64,000 nucleotides of DNA from Bog-756 sp963725275 (GTDB taxonomy: Bacteria > Actinomycetota > Acidimicrobiia > Acidimicrobiales > RAAP-2): contig CAVRXS010000005.1 of NCBI GenBank assembly GCA_963725275.1, positions 496,001 to 560,000 of the forward strand. The letters are read 5' to 3'. Positions 26,752 to 35,156 of the stretch are shown here, in pieces; position 1 is the stretch's first letter, and each line of letters begins with the position of its first letter. Position numbers and translations under genes: made by a program. The notes beneath the pieces were generated by a model. It did no database searches. It was not told the origin of the DNA and saw only the letters and a program-made list of their open reading frames with translations.

Positions 26752-28008
26752 TCAGAGCGATTCGTTGGAGTTGGGCAGCGACGACGTCTGCCACGTGACC
26801 CCCACGCACATCTCGTCGGATGATCCGTCGCCGAACGTGACGAAATGTGGCGGCGCCTTGCGGAGGATTGGTAACTCCTGCCCCAGCTCGGGGTTGTAGC
26901 TGCAGTTGATCTGTATCTGCTCGCCGCGAGTCACCGGGATGGGCGCCACGTTGTACGCCTTTTGGTAGTCGAAGTTGTAGTTCGGGACGTTCAGGATCGT
27001 CTTGGCCTGCGGCGTCCCCGGATTGAGCACCATCGTGAACTTGACCCCCAACAGGTGCATGTGTGGTTGGATCCTGTCGATGTAGCCGTTCGATCCGACC
27101 TGCCACGTGCACGTGGCCGTGTCACCGACAGGCGGATCGGCCGGGTTTTCACCACATACCTGGTCGATGCCCATGGCCATCTCAACGCCGCCGGAGCCGA
27201 AGCGCTGATTCAGGTAGCTGAGGGATGCCTGATAGTTGCACAGTGACCCAGTCACACCGGCCGGACATGGAATGTTCGGCGGGGCAATCAGGTATTGGGA
27301 TTGCATCGGCAAAAGTGGCGTGGACACCGGAACCGTGTGGAGCATCAGCCCGTTCGTGACCGGCTTGTCGCCCACCAGCAGGTTGTAGTGCACTTGCTCG
27401 ATCACCAGGCTCCCCATGGGCAGGGAGATCCCCGTGCCTTTGGGTAGCACGTCTTCGCCATGCCCAGGCGCCCACACGCTCAGGAAGGGGGTGCTCATGA
27501 AAGCGGCGAGCGACGCACCTGGCAGCGCTGGCGCGCCGAAGCACGTCCATCCCCTACCGCCGGTGGCTGCATTGGCGGCGAGGGCTTGAGCCGTCATGGT
27601 CGGGGGCACCAAGGCAAGCACGGCATGGTGGACCTCGGGACTGCCCGGTTTGAACTGGCTCGAGATCACGTATGAGTTCCGGGTGATGTGCGGGTTGACC
27701 AAGCTGCAGTGGTAGTCGTCGGTCGCTCCCACGGCCGCCTCGGGCTTGTACCTCGGTGACGCCACCGACACGGTGGAGACAGGTGTTTGCGACCTCGGGT
27801 TCGCCTTGGCCGACCCCGAGGTGGTCGCCAACGCCACCGCGCCGAGTGTGCCGGCTACAAGCACAACGCTGATAGCCACGATCAAGGCCCGCGGCGTTCC
27901 CATGGCGCCTGACAGCCGGCGCCGCTTCGGCGGGACGGGCCCTCGTGACGACCCCTCGTTCGCTGGGTCGGCAGAGTGGCTGTCGGCCTGCTCGATTAGG
28001 TCAGTCAT
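26752..28008 (-). CDS. Membrane-anchored copper type II monooxygenase-like protein (PHM/DBH fold)
   Basis: 418 residues from ATG 28008. One membrane span (~41-62) then an extracytoplasmic domain. Candidate ligands follow the order of peptidylglycine alpha-hydroxylating monooxygenase: His127-His128 in EVHHAVL, His207 in EQVHYNL (copper H), His316 and His318 in QPHMHLLG, Met400 in SSDEMCVG (copper M). Cysteines are spread for disulfides. It would hydroxylate a substrate with O2 and a reductant outside the cell. Third-position base use is more AT-rich than in neighbours, suggesting transfer. Confidence 0.7.
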   Translation of the reverse strand: MTDLIEQADSHSADPANEGSSRGPVPPKRRRLSGAMGTPRALIVAISVVLVAGTLGAVALATTSGSAKANPRSQTPVSTVSVASPRYKPEAAVGATDDYHCSLVNPHITRNSYVISSQFKPGSPEVHHAVLALVPPTMTAQALAANAATGGRGWTCFGAPALPGASLAAFMSTPFLSVWAPGHGEDVLPKGTGISLPMGSLVIEQVHYNLLVGDKPVTNGLMLHTVPVSTPLLPMQSQYLIAPPNIPCPAGVTGSLCNYQASLSYLNQRFGSGGVEMAMGIDQVCGENPADPPVGDTATCTWQVGSNGYIDRIQPHMHLLGVKFTMVLNPGTPQAKTILNVPNYNFDYQKAYNVAPIPVTRGEQIQINCSYNPELGQELPILRKAPPHFVTFGDGSSDEMCVGVTWQTSSLPNSNESL

Positions 28009-28255
28009 GGTCTTCCCCCCCCGTCCTGACACCCGATTCGGCGTGTTACGGGCCCTGTCCCAACCCGAGCGTTTCCGGTGCGAAGGCTAACCCACACTCG
28101 ACCCGAATGCTCTGGATGGCGGGGTAGCCGGTACGAGGCTGAGTTCGCGCACAGACGGGGGGTGCCGGATCAGCGCGGTTATGGCCCGCCTCCGAGTGGC
28201 GTGAGTGGGGCACCGGTCGGCAGGGTCTTCGACGGCGCGTCGCCACCCGGTTCTG

Positions 28256-29019
28256 ATGGGTACCCTCTCGGGAGTGGCGAACCAGGACTCAGCGCGTACT
28301 GCGTCGGAATACGACGCGATGGCAGTCGAGTACGACCAACACAATGCCAGTGGTGCCGCCACCAGCTACTACGAACGCCCTGCAACGATTGCGTTGCTCG
28401 GTGACGTCCACGAGAAGCGGGTCCTGGAGGTCGGATGTGGGAGCGGACCGCTAACTGCAATGGCTCGTTGGCCATGGAGCGGAAGTTGTGGCATGCGATG
28501 TGAGTGCCGCCATGCTCGAGATTGCCCGCTCACGGGTCGGCGATAGCGCGGAACTGCACCACCACGATTTGACTGAGCCACTGACGTTCCTCGAAGACGC
28601 GAGCGTGGACTTGGTAGTTGCTTCGCTGGTGTTCCATTACCTGCGCGACTGGGTAGCGCCGCTTCGTGAGCTTCACCGGGTGCTACGACCCAGCGGCTCG
28701 GTGGTGATGTCGATACATCACCCGGCGTGGGACTGGAGGAACCATTGCTCCTGATGACTACTTTGCGTTCTCTCAGGTGTCCGAGGTGTGGGTCAAGCCA
28801 CATCCGGTGACCTTCTGGCGTCGCCCCCTGACCGCTGCCACCGCCGCCTTCAGTGAGGCGGGATTCCTCATTGAACGCCTCGTCGAAGCCAGACCGAGTC
28901 CGGAGCTCGAGAAGCGAGACCCGAGCGCATTCCAGGAACTGACGACCGGGCCGTTCTTCATGCACCTACGGTTGAGACCTGCACAACCGGACGGCAGCGT
29001 GGCTGGGGCGTCTTCGTAA
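28256..29019 (+). pseudogene. SAM-dependent methyltransferase, two frameshifts
   Basis: Three consecutive frames carry one methyltransferase: SEYDAMAVEYDQH to VLEVGCGSGPLTA (28256-~28465), then ACDVSAAMLEIARSR to SIHHPAWDWRNH (~28485-28750), then DDYFAFSQVSEVW to FFMHLRLRP (28753-29019). Joined, they give a ~254-residue enzyme of the type-11/25 methyltransferase kind, with SAM loop VGCGSG. Both shifts go the same way and fall near 28465-28490 and 28750. Sequencing error is possible. Start could also be GTG 28273. Confidence 0.72.
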
Positions 29020-29075
29020 TCGCGACTGAGGAGTGCTCACCAGTGCAGGCGTAGAGCGACAGAGAGGACCGGAAG

Positions 29076-29594
29076 ATGTCGGAGGAAATCAAGCCGATCG
29101 AAGTCTCACGCAGAATTGAAGCACCGGCGGCCCCCATCTTTGAAGTCCTGGCGAATCCGCAACGTCACATGGATTTCGACGGGTCTGGCATGCTCCGGGG
29201 GGCCGTCCTCGACCGGCCCATCTCTGAAGTGGGCGACACCTTCGCCATGAAGATGCATCGATTCGGAGACGACTACCTCATGCTCAACTATGTAGTGGAG
29301 TTCGAGCCAGATCGGCGTATCTTTTGGAAACCGGCCCCCGGAGACCCGTCTCGGACTGACGGTGATGATCCATCCAAAGTCGGTATTCCTGCGGGCTACC
29401 GCTGGGGCTACATCCTCCTTCCGGACGGTGACGATGCCACTGTCGTCACGGAGGTATTTGACTTTGGCACGGTGACGGAGCAAATCCGCCAGTCCCTGAT
29501 GAGCGATGGCGGGGCGTGGATCAACGGGAACAATTCGATGCTTGAGTCCATGACGGCCAGCCTGGAGAGGCTCGAGAAGATCATGACTACGTAG
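29076..29594 (+). CDS. SRPBCC (polyketide cyclase/START-like) family protein
   Basis: 172 residues with the SRPBCC start VSRRIEAPAAPIFEVLANPQRH, a conserved VVEFEPDRRIFWKPAP in the middle strands and a long C-terminal helix SMLESMTASLERLEKIM. These proteins bind a hydrophobic ligand in a helix-grip pocket; function cannot be assigned. ATG 29076 has GAGAGGACC upstream. It is the only intact plus-strand gene in the decayed island and has more A/T at third positions than genes outside it. Confidence 0.75.
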   Translation: MSEEIKPIEVSRRIEAPAAPIFEVLANPQRHMDFDGSGMLRGAVLDRPISEVGDTFAMKMHRFGDDYLMLNYVVEFEPDRRIFWKPAPGDPSRTDGDDPSKVGIPAGYRWGYILLPDGDDATVVTEVFDFGTVTEQIRQSLMSDGGAWINGNNSMLESMTASLERLEKIMTT

Positions 29595-29729
29595 GTGCGC
29601 CGCCTGAACGTGTTGAAGAACCGGCCTTTCGGGCGGTCTGGTAGGTAGACCGCCTGTCCCCGAATGCCGGGTCGGTCAGATACCCCCGAGGCCTTGGATG
29701 ACCTGGGTGTGATGAGGCAAACTGCCTCG

Positions 29730-29932
29730 ATGGATCTCGGGTTGCGCGACAGGGTCTATCTCGTTACCGGAGGCAGTCGTGGCCTCGGATTCGCCGCAGC
29801 CCAGGCGCTGATCAGAGAGGGAACCAACCGGAAGAATTCGGCCGAGTTGCCGCCTTCTTGTTCTCTCCCGCCGCGTCCTACGTCACGGGAGCAATGATCC
29901 CAGTGGACGGAGGTGCCATCCGCTCGATCTGA
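29730..29932 (+). pseudogene. SDR dehydrogenase remnant with internal deletion
   Basis: Begins MDLGLRDRVYLVTGGSRGLG with the normal N-terminal ~30 residues. Near 29820 it jumps, in a different frame, to the normal SDR C-terminus: EEFGRVAAFLFSPAASYVTG then MIPVDGGAIRSI and a stop at 29930-29932. About 180-200 residues, including the catalytic Ser-Tyr-Lys, are missing. The two ends fit one ancestral gene. It cannot be active. Confidence 0.8.
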
Positions 29933-29958
29933 GACACGGTTGCCGTTGGGAGGTGCCC

Positions 29959-29972
29959 CCGAGCCGGCTCGG
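29959..29972. repeat. 14-base perfect palindrome
   Basis: CCGAGCCGGCTCGG, without a loop, just after the SDR remnant. No T-tract, so not a clear terminator. The rest of the 29933-30126 gap shows nothing recognisable. Confidence 0.4.
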
Positions 29973-30126
29973 AGGCGTTGTCGAGCGGCGTTCGCTTGCC
30001 ATCAGCGACCTGTCCAAGGCAGGCAGACCTGATCTCGGTTCGGGACCGGCGCTCTGACGGACACGGTTGTGCCCGCCAAGAAGCGTCGTCCCGAATCCAA
30101 TGGGTGCAGTCAAAAAACGGTCGGAG

Positions 30127-30759
30127 TCAGAACCTCATGGTGCCGGCAGGGAAGGCGAACGCCGAGCCCACGGCGCAATGCGCAACGTTCGTTGTGATTT
30201 TCATGATCGTGCGCTGGATCACACTGGTGAAAAAGGACCCCACGACCGGCGCAGGCTCCAGCGGCCGACCCAACTCGAGCCACATAGCCGCCGGGAACGT
30301 CGGGTCGTGATAGACGCCGGCACCGTATGTGACATTCGAGGCCTGTACGGCGGGCCCGACAACTGCCCAATTCACCGTCATCGTGATCCTGCCGACTGTG
30401 TCGATCGGCCCCGCTGCAGGAGGGGGTCCTTCAAAGTTTGCGCATTTGGAAGCATTGACGCCTGTGAAGTAACCCGAGCCCGTCACCGTCCCGCCTGTGA
30501 TCGTGACAGGCGCACCGATCCCGTTACGCCTGTTCACGCCGGCGCAGCCGCTGAGGGTTCCTGTGAACGAGATCTTCACGGCGGGGCTCGTTCCGGCCAC
30601 GGTGAGCTTCGGACCAAAGTTGCCCGTCCCCTTGAACACCGAGCAGGTGGTCGTGCCCTCGAGCCGAGGGGGTACCGCCCACGCCGCACTGGAGACTCCG
30701 GCGATGATGCCCGCTTGGATGAAGAGAGCAACGGCAATGAGTGCAGCTTTGCGCACCAT
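30127..30759 (-). CDS. Secreted hypothetical protein
   Basis: 210 residues from ATG 30759 (a longer frame starts at 30789). Signal peptide MVRKAALIAVALFIQAGIIA with likely cleavage after AWA near residue 27. The mature part is rich in Gly, Thr and Val with TITGGTVTGSGYFTG, which looks like beta structure, and has four cysteines for possible disulfides. No family recognised. A T6 run lies just after the stop on the minus strand, with only a weak hairpin before it. Confidence 0.6.
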   Translation of the reverse strand: MVRKAALIAVALFIQAGIIAGVSSAAWAVPPRLEGTTTCSVFKGTGNFGPKLTVAGTSPAVKISFTGTLSGCAGVNRRNGIGAPVTITGGTVTGSGYFTGVNASKCANFEGPPPAAGPIDTVGRITMTVNWAVVGPAVQASNVTYGAGVYHDPTFPAAMWLELGRPLEPAPVVGSFFTSVIQRTIMKITTNVAHCAVGSAFAFPAGTMRF

Positions 30760-31005
30760 GGGATCCACCTTCCCTAGTCGGATGGCCACAAGCTACCCGG
30801 CTCACTTCACCGGCGCTGCCGGCCCGAGCCGTTCGGTGTTGCCCTGGAATACGGGCACTTCGGCTCTTCCGGCTACGGTCGCAGAGCCATCCTTGCGCTC
30901 GCAAGAAATGGTGGCGATCGCCGTGTGAACGTCTCGCCGCGTGTTCTGGGACACTCGCTCCTGATGATTCGCGAGGCGGCATCGTGTGTCATCCTCCGAA
31001 TCGAC

Positions 31006-31547
31006 CTATCCAGTGAAGGCTGCGGCACCAGCGTTCCAGGTTCGGTCGAGGTCGCTTCCCTGTGGAAAGCGGTCGTCGAGCTCGAGAATCACCATTCCGT
31101 GAGCGAACGAGAACAGGGCCTGGGCTCGCCAGGGATCCCCGGTAGCGAGAAAGAACGGTTCGCCCGCCCACTCCTCGAGGCCCGGGGAAAGGTCCTCGCG
31201 GGGGAGGGGCCCGGCGGTGGCGAGACGGTACAGGGCAGGGCTGGCAAGGGCCGCCTTGCGGTAGGCGTCGAGGAGACTCCGTACCGGCCCCCCGCGGCCG
31301 GGCGCGGGCACGCGCGGCGTGTAGCGCTTTGCCGAACTCGAGCATGCCCTGTTCGATGAGCGCCGCCTCGACGGCGCGCTTCGTCGGGAAGTGCTTGTAG
31401 AGGGAGGGCGCCTGCATGCCGACCGCGGCCGCCAGCCGGCGCATGGTGAGCGCGTCGGCGCCCTCTTCCTCCAGGATGCTGCCGCGCCGCGGCCACGATG
31501 TCCGCCGCCCGCTCCGAGCGAGCGGTGAGCTCAGGCGTTGCCGTCAC
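31006..31547 (-). pseudogene. TetR family regulator, two frameshifts
   Basis: Reading through three frames gives a ~180-residue TetR protein: VTATPELTARSERAADIVAAAR, then ILEEEGADALTMRRLAAAVG and MQAPSLYKHFPTKRAVEAAL (the helix-turn-helix), then VPAPGRGGPVRSLLDAYRKAA to GAAAFTG. Shifts fall near 31480 and 31300-31325. GTG 31547 overlaps the stop of the upstream reductase gene as GTGA, so the two formed one operon. Palindromes upstream of that operon are its likely operators. Confidence 0.72.
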
Positions 31548-32010
31548 TGCTCGGCGATCGCGAACACCGGGTGCTTCGAGGCGATCGCCGCGACCTCCTC
31601 GTCGGTCGACTTCGGGCCGACCCCGTCGAAGAAGACACCGACCTCGGCCTTCCAGCGCGCTGAGGTAGGCGCGCAAGACCGGGACCTTGTCCTCGTCGAG
31701 CAGCTCGGTCGCCACGTAGTGCGTCCGCTTCCGGCCGAGCAGGAGGTCGAGCCGGCCGCCGGCGGCACGCACGTTGCGGACCCACTGGGCCTCCCCCCGT
31801 GGCGCCACCAGGTATGTCGCGTCTCCCGACGGTGAGCAGGTTGACCGGCGTCCGGCGAGGCTCACCGGTCTTGCGGCCCTTCACCTCCAACACCCTGCTG
31901 CCCCAGACGCTGATGCCCAGTCGGGTGGCCCCCGCCACGGCATTGTTGAACACGTGCTTCGTGAACCACCCGGGTTCCCGGTAGTGGCGTATCGGTTCAC
32001 TCGTGGGCAT
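31544..32010 (-). pseudogene. Deazaflavin (F420)-dependent nitroreductase-like, two frameshifts
   Basis: Three frames join into a ~155-residue DDN-type protein: WFTKHVFNNAVAGATRLG and GRKTGEPRRTPVNLLTV, then YLVAPRGEAQWVRNVRAAGG and VATELLDEDKVPVLRAYL, then WKAEVGVFFDGVGPKSTDEE to FAIAEQ. This family binds F420 in a split-barrel fold. Shifts fall near 31830 and 31651-31670. cofD and cofE in the same window show that the organism makes F420. The promoter and start codon are intact. Confidence 0.72.
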
Positions 32011-32023
32011 CTCGGCCTCCTTG

Positions 32024-32038
32024 GCTAACGGTGTTCGC
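32024..32038. promoter_or_regulatory. Secondary operator half-palindrome
   Basis: GCTAACGGTGTTCGC repeats the left arm of the perfect palindrome at 32046-32060 with a degenerate right arm. It sits between the -10 and the start codon of the reductase gene. Confidence 0.5.
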
Positions 32039-32039
32039 C

Positions 32040-32067
32040 ATCATAGCTAACGCCGTTAGCCTGTCAA
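32040..32067 (-). promoter_or_regulatory. Near-consensus promoter of the reductase-TetR operon
   Basis: On the minus strand TTGACA (32067-32062), 16-base spacer, TATGAT (32045-32040). The ATG is about 30 bases downstream. The closest match to a sigma-70 consensus seen in the window. Confidence 0.75.
32046..32060. promoter_or_regulatory. Operator palindrome filling the promoter spacer
   Basis: GCTAACGCCGTTAGC, perfect 7-base arms around a central C. It occupies 15 of the 16 spacer bases between -35 and -10, so a bound protein would block RNA polymerase. The co-operonic TetR gene is the likely ligand. Confidence 0.68.
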
Positions 32068-32125
32068 GCGCACAGCCCCGACACAATCCGGACAGCGATC
32101 GATCCGCGCCGCGGACCACCCGTGC

Positions 32126-33280
32126 TCAGCCGGCGAGCAGCCGGTCCCGGAGGGGACCAGTGGCGGCATCGATGGCCGTCCAGGCCATGGCGACCGCTCC
32201 GTCCCGCAGCGCCCGGTCGGCTGACGCGGTCACGCACGCCGCAGCGAACTCGGGCTGGTGGTTCACCGCACCCCCGGAGTCGATGCCGAGCAGCGGGTGG
32301 ATGGTCGGCACGGACAACGACACGTTCGCCATGTCGGTGGAGATGGTCGGCCGGTCCGCCCCGTTGTCATCGGCCTCGAAGCTGCGCCCGAGGCGCTCTG
32401 CGTTGGCCCGGAAGGACGCGAGCAGGTCGGGATCGCTGACCATATGCGAGTAGTCGGGAGCCAGGGCCTCGAAGCGGACGTCGGCCCCCGTCGCCCGCGC
32501 CCCGGCCTCGAAGCAAGCACGGACCCGTGGCTCGAGCTGCCTGAGCCCTTCGAGTGTGCGCGAGCGGGCCATGAACCGGCCGACGACATGGGCGGGGATG
32601 ATGTTCGCAGCCTCGCCGCCGGTCGTGACCACGCCGTGGATCTGGTCACCGGGAGGGAGCTGCTGGCGCAGGAGGCCGAGGGCCACCTGCGCGATGACCA
32701 TTGCGTCCCCTGCGTTGATCCCGTGCCAGGGCGCCGCCGACGCGTGCGCGGTGCGGCCGGTGAAGATCACGTCGAAGTGGGAGACGGCGAGACAGGTGGC
32801 CTCGAGCCGGTCCTCGGGCCAGGGGTGGACCATCATGGCCGCGTGGACGTCCTCGAACACCCCCGCGTCGAGCATGACCACCTTGCCGCCGCCCCCCTCC
32901 TCGGCCGGGGTCCCGAGCACCCGGACGGTCAGGTCGAGTGCATCGGCGAGCGGTGCGAGCCCGAGGCCCGCCCCGACCGCAGACGCGGCGATGATGTTGT
33001 GGCCGCAGGCGTGGCCGATCTTCGGGAGCGCGTCGTACTCGGCGCAGATGGCGAGCACCAGGGACCCCTCGCCGACCTCGGCGCTGAACGCGGTGGGCAT
33101 GCCGGCGGTACCGGTGGTCACCGAGAACCCGGCTTCGGCGAGCGCCTCGCACGCCAGGGCCGCCGAGCGGACCTCCTCGAAGGCGGTCTCGGGGCGGTCG
33201 TGGATCTCATGGCTGAGCCTGACCAGGTCGACGAGGGCTGCCTCCACCGCGTCCTGGGCGACCTGTTTGCTCTCGGGCAT
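32126..33280 (-). CDS. M20 family amidohydrolase (M20D-like)
   Basis: 384 residues. Metal-binding ACGHN, the acidic AEYDALP before it, the Glu-rich TPAEEGGGGK with catalytic glutamate, and the closing GGAVNHQPEF fit the M20D group, which includes aminobenzoyl-glutamate hydrolase (AbgB) and N-acyl-amino acid hydrolases. The lid domain starts near HFDVIFTGRTAHAS. Cytoplasmic; substrate unknown. It lies 19 bases after the carboxylase gene on the same strand, so they are probably cotranscribed. Confidence 0.85.
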   Translation of the reverse strand: MPESKQVAQDAVEAALVDLVRLSHEIHDRPETAFEEVRSAALACEALAEAGFSVTTGTAGMPTAFSAEVGEGSLVLAICAEYDALPKIGHACGHNIIAASAVGAGLGLAPLADALDLTVRVLGTPAEEGGGGKVVMLDAGVFEDVHAAMMVHPWPEDRLEATCLAVSHFDVIFTGRTAHASAAPWHGINAGDAMVIAQVALGLLRQQLPPGDQIHGVVTTGGEAANIIPAHVVGRFMARSRTLEGLRQLEPRVRACFEAGARATGADVRFEALAPDYSHMVSDPDLLASFRANAERLGRSFEADDNGADRPTISTDMANVSLSVPTIHPLLGIDSGGAVNHQPEFAAACVTASADRALRDGAVAMAWTAIDAATGPLRDRLLAG

Positions 33281-33299
33281 CAGCGGATCCGTCCGTCCG

Positions 33300-35087
33300 C
33301 TAGCCGATGACCGCGATCACGTCTCCGGGGCCCACCGACCCGCCCGCCGACACCCGGACCTCCAGGACGGTCCCCGCCTTCTCGGCGTTGACGTTGTTCT
33401 CCATCTTCATGGCCTCGAGCACGCACACGGTCTGACCCACCTCGACGGTGTCCCCCTCGGCCACGAGCACCTTCACGATGGTCCCCTGCATGGGCACGGT
33501 CACGGTGCCCGAGCCGGCGCCGGCCGCAGCGGCCTTGGTCCGCCTCGGGCCTGCCCCGACTGCCCCGCTCGACGCGTGGGCGGGCGAAGCGGCAACCGTG
33601 TCGCCCGTATCGGGCACCCAGAGCTTGACCTCGTAACGCCGACCGTCGACCTCGGCAGTCACATCCCGGAGCACGCGGGCCACGGCTTCCTGCCCCTCCC
33701 CGACGGCTTCGGGGGCCGGGTGCGCGGCGTGGGCGCTGATCGCGCTCAGGTCGAGGGTCTGCTCCACCCAGTTGGTCGAGTGGGTGGCGGAGATGAAGTC
33801 CGGATGGGAGAGGATGGCCACGTCGGCCGGCAGGGTGGTCGCCACGCCCTCGACCACCGTCTCGCCGATTGCCCGGAGCATCCGTCGCCGGGCCGCTTCG
33901 CGATCGTGCCCCCACACCACGAGCTTGGCCACCAGGTTGTCGTAGAACTGGCTGACCGTGTCGCCCGAGCCGTAGCCGGCGTCGAGTCGGACCCCGGGCC
34001 CCCCGGGGGGCACCAGCCGGGTGATGGTTCCCGGCGAAGGGGTGAAGGCTCCTCCGGCCGGATCTTCCGCGTTGATCCGGATCTCGATGGCGTGCCCGTC
34101 CCGCCGGACATCGTCCTGGGTGAAGCCGAGCCGTTCGCCAGAGGCCACCCGCAGCTGCCACTCGACGAGGTCGAGGCCGGTCACCATCTCGGTGACCGGG
34201 TGCTCCACCTGGAGCCGGGTGTTCATCTCGAGGAAGAAGAACTCGCCGTCCTGGTAGAGGAACTCGACGGTGCCGGCGTTGACGTACCCGCATGCCTCGG
34301 CCACCTTCACCGCCGCCGCTCCCATCGCCTGGCGCACCGAATCGGGGAACTCGGGCGCCGGGCTCTCCTCGATCAACTTCTGATGGCGCCGCTGGGAGGA
34401 GCAGTCCCGTTCGCCGAGCCAGAGGGTGGTGCCGTGGGTGTCGGCGATGATCTGCATCTCGACGTGCCGGGGCCAGTCCAGGTACCGCTCGACGTAGCAC
34501 TCGTCCCGCCCGAAGTACGCCTTGGACTCGCGCTGTGCCGACTCGAGCGCCTCGGCCGCGTCCTCGGCCCGTTCGACCACTTTCATGCCTCGGCCGCCGC
34601 CGCCGTACGCCGCCTTGATCGCGACCGGCCATCCGAACTCCTCGCCGAAGGCGACGACCTCCCCTGCCGACTGGAGCACCTCGGATCTGCCGGGCACCCC
34701 GGACACCCGGACCCGCTCGGCTGCGTGACGGGAGGAGATCTTGTCGCCCATCACCTCGATCGCCTCCGGCGGGGGCCCGATGAAGGTCACCCCGCGCTCG
34801 GTGATGGCCCGTGCGAAGTCGGTGTTCTCGGAGAAGAAGCCGTACCCGGGGTGGACCGCGTCTGCTCCGCTGCGCTCGATGACCCCGAGGATGGCGTCGG
34901 TGTTGAGGTAGCTCTCCGCGGCGGTCTGTCCCCCGAGGGAGTAGGCCTCGTCGGCCAGCCGCACGTGCAGGGCGTCACGGTCGAGCTCGGAGTAGACGGC
35001 GACAGTGGCCACCCCAAGCTCGAGGCAGGTCCGGATGACCCGGACGGCGATCTCCCCCCGGTTGGCGATGAGGACCTTCTTGAGCAC
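33300..35087 (-). CDS. accA3: Acyl-CoA carboxylase alpha chain (biotin carboxylase plus biotin carrier)
   Basis: 595 residues. Biotin carboxylase domain (1-~450): KVLIANRGEIAVRVIRT, ATP-grasp GGGGRGMK, and the catalytic stretch EMNTRLQVEHPVTE. A linker leads to the biotinyl domain with EAMKMEN, whose second-Met-flanked lysine carries biotin. With a beta chain encoded elsewhere it would carboxylate acetyl- or propionyl-CoA. The start is GTG 35087; the frame runs on upstream without coding character. Divergent from biotin ligase. Confidence 0.92.
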   Translation of the reverse strand: MLKKVLIANRGEIAVRVIRTCLELGVATVAVYSELDRDALHVRLADEAYSLGGQTAAESYLNTDAILGVIERSGADAVHPGYGFFSENTDFARAITERGVTFIGPPPEAIEVMGDKISSRHAAERVRVSGVPGRSEVLQSAGEVVAFGEEFGWPVAIKAAYGGGGRGMKVVERAEDAAEALESAQRESKAYFGRDECYVERYLDWPRHVEMQIIADTHGTTLWLGERDCSSQRRHQKLIEESPAPEFPDSVRQAMGAAAVKVAEACGYVNAGTVEFLYQDGEFFFLEMNTRLQVEHPVTEMVTGLDLVEWQLRVASGERLGFTQDDVRRDGHAIEIRINAEDPAGGAFTPSPGTITRLVPPGGPGVRLDAGYGSGDTVSQFYDNLVAKLVVWGHDREAARRRMLRAIGETVVEGVATTLPADVAILSHPDFISATHSTNWVEQTLDLSAISAHAAHPAPEAVGEGQEAVARVLRDVTAEVDGRRYEVKLWVPDTGDTVAASPAHASSGAVGAGPRRTKAAAAGAGSGTVTVPMQGTIVKVLVAEGDTVEVGQTVCVLEAMKMENNVNAEKAGTVLEVRVSAGGSVGPGDVIAVIG

Positions 35088-35143
35088 GCTGCGCCTTTCG
35101 CATCGATGTGGCAGGACCGCCCTCACCAGCCTGTCACGGGCCG

Positions 35144-35149
35144 TAGGGT
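35144..35149 (+). promoter_or_regulatory. Probable -10 of birA, leaderless layout
   Basis: TAGGGT seven bases before ATG 35157; no Shine-Dalgarno between. Confidence 0.4.
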
Positions 35150-35156
35150 GTCCGCC

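Noticed and set aside
29959..29972. Intrinsic terminator
   Set aside because: Palindrome has no loop and no T-run after it.
26653..32125. Prophage or transposon as origin of the island
   Set aside because: No integrase, transposase, phage gene or flanking repeat could be found.
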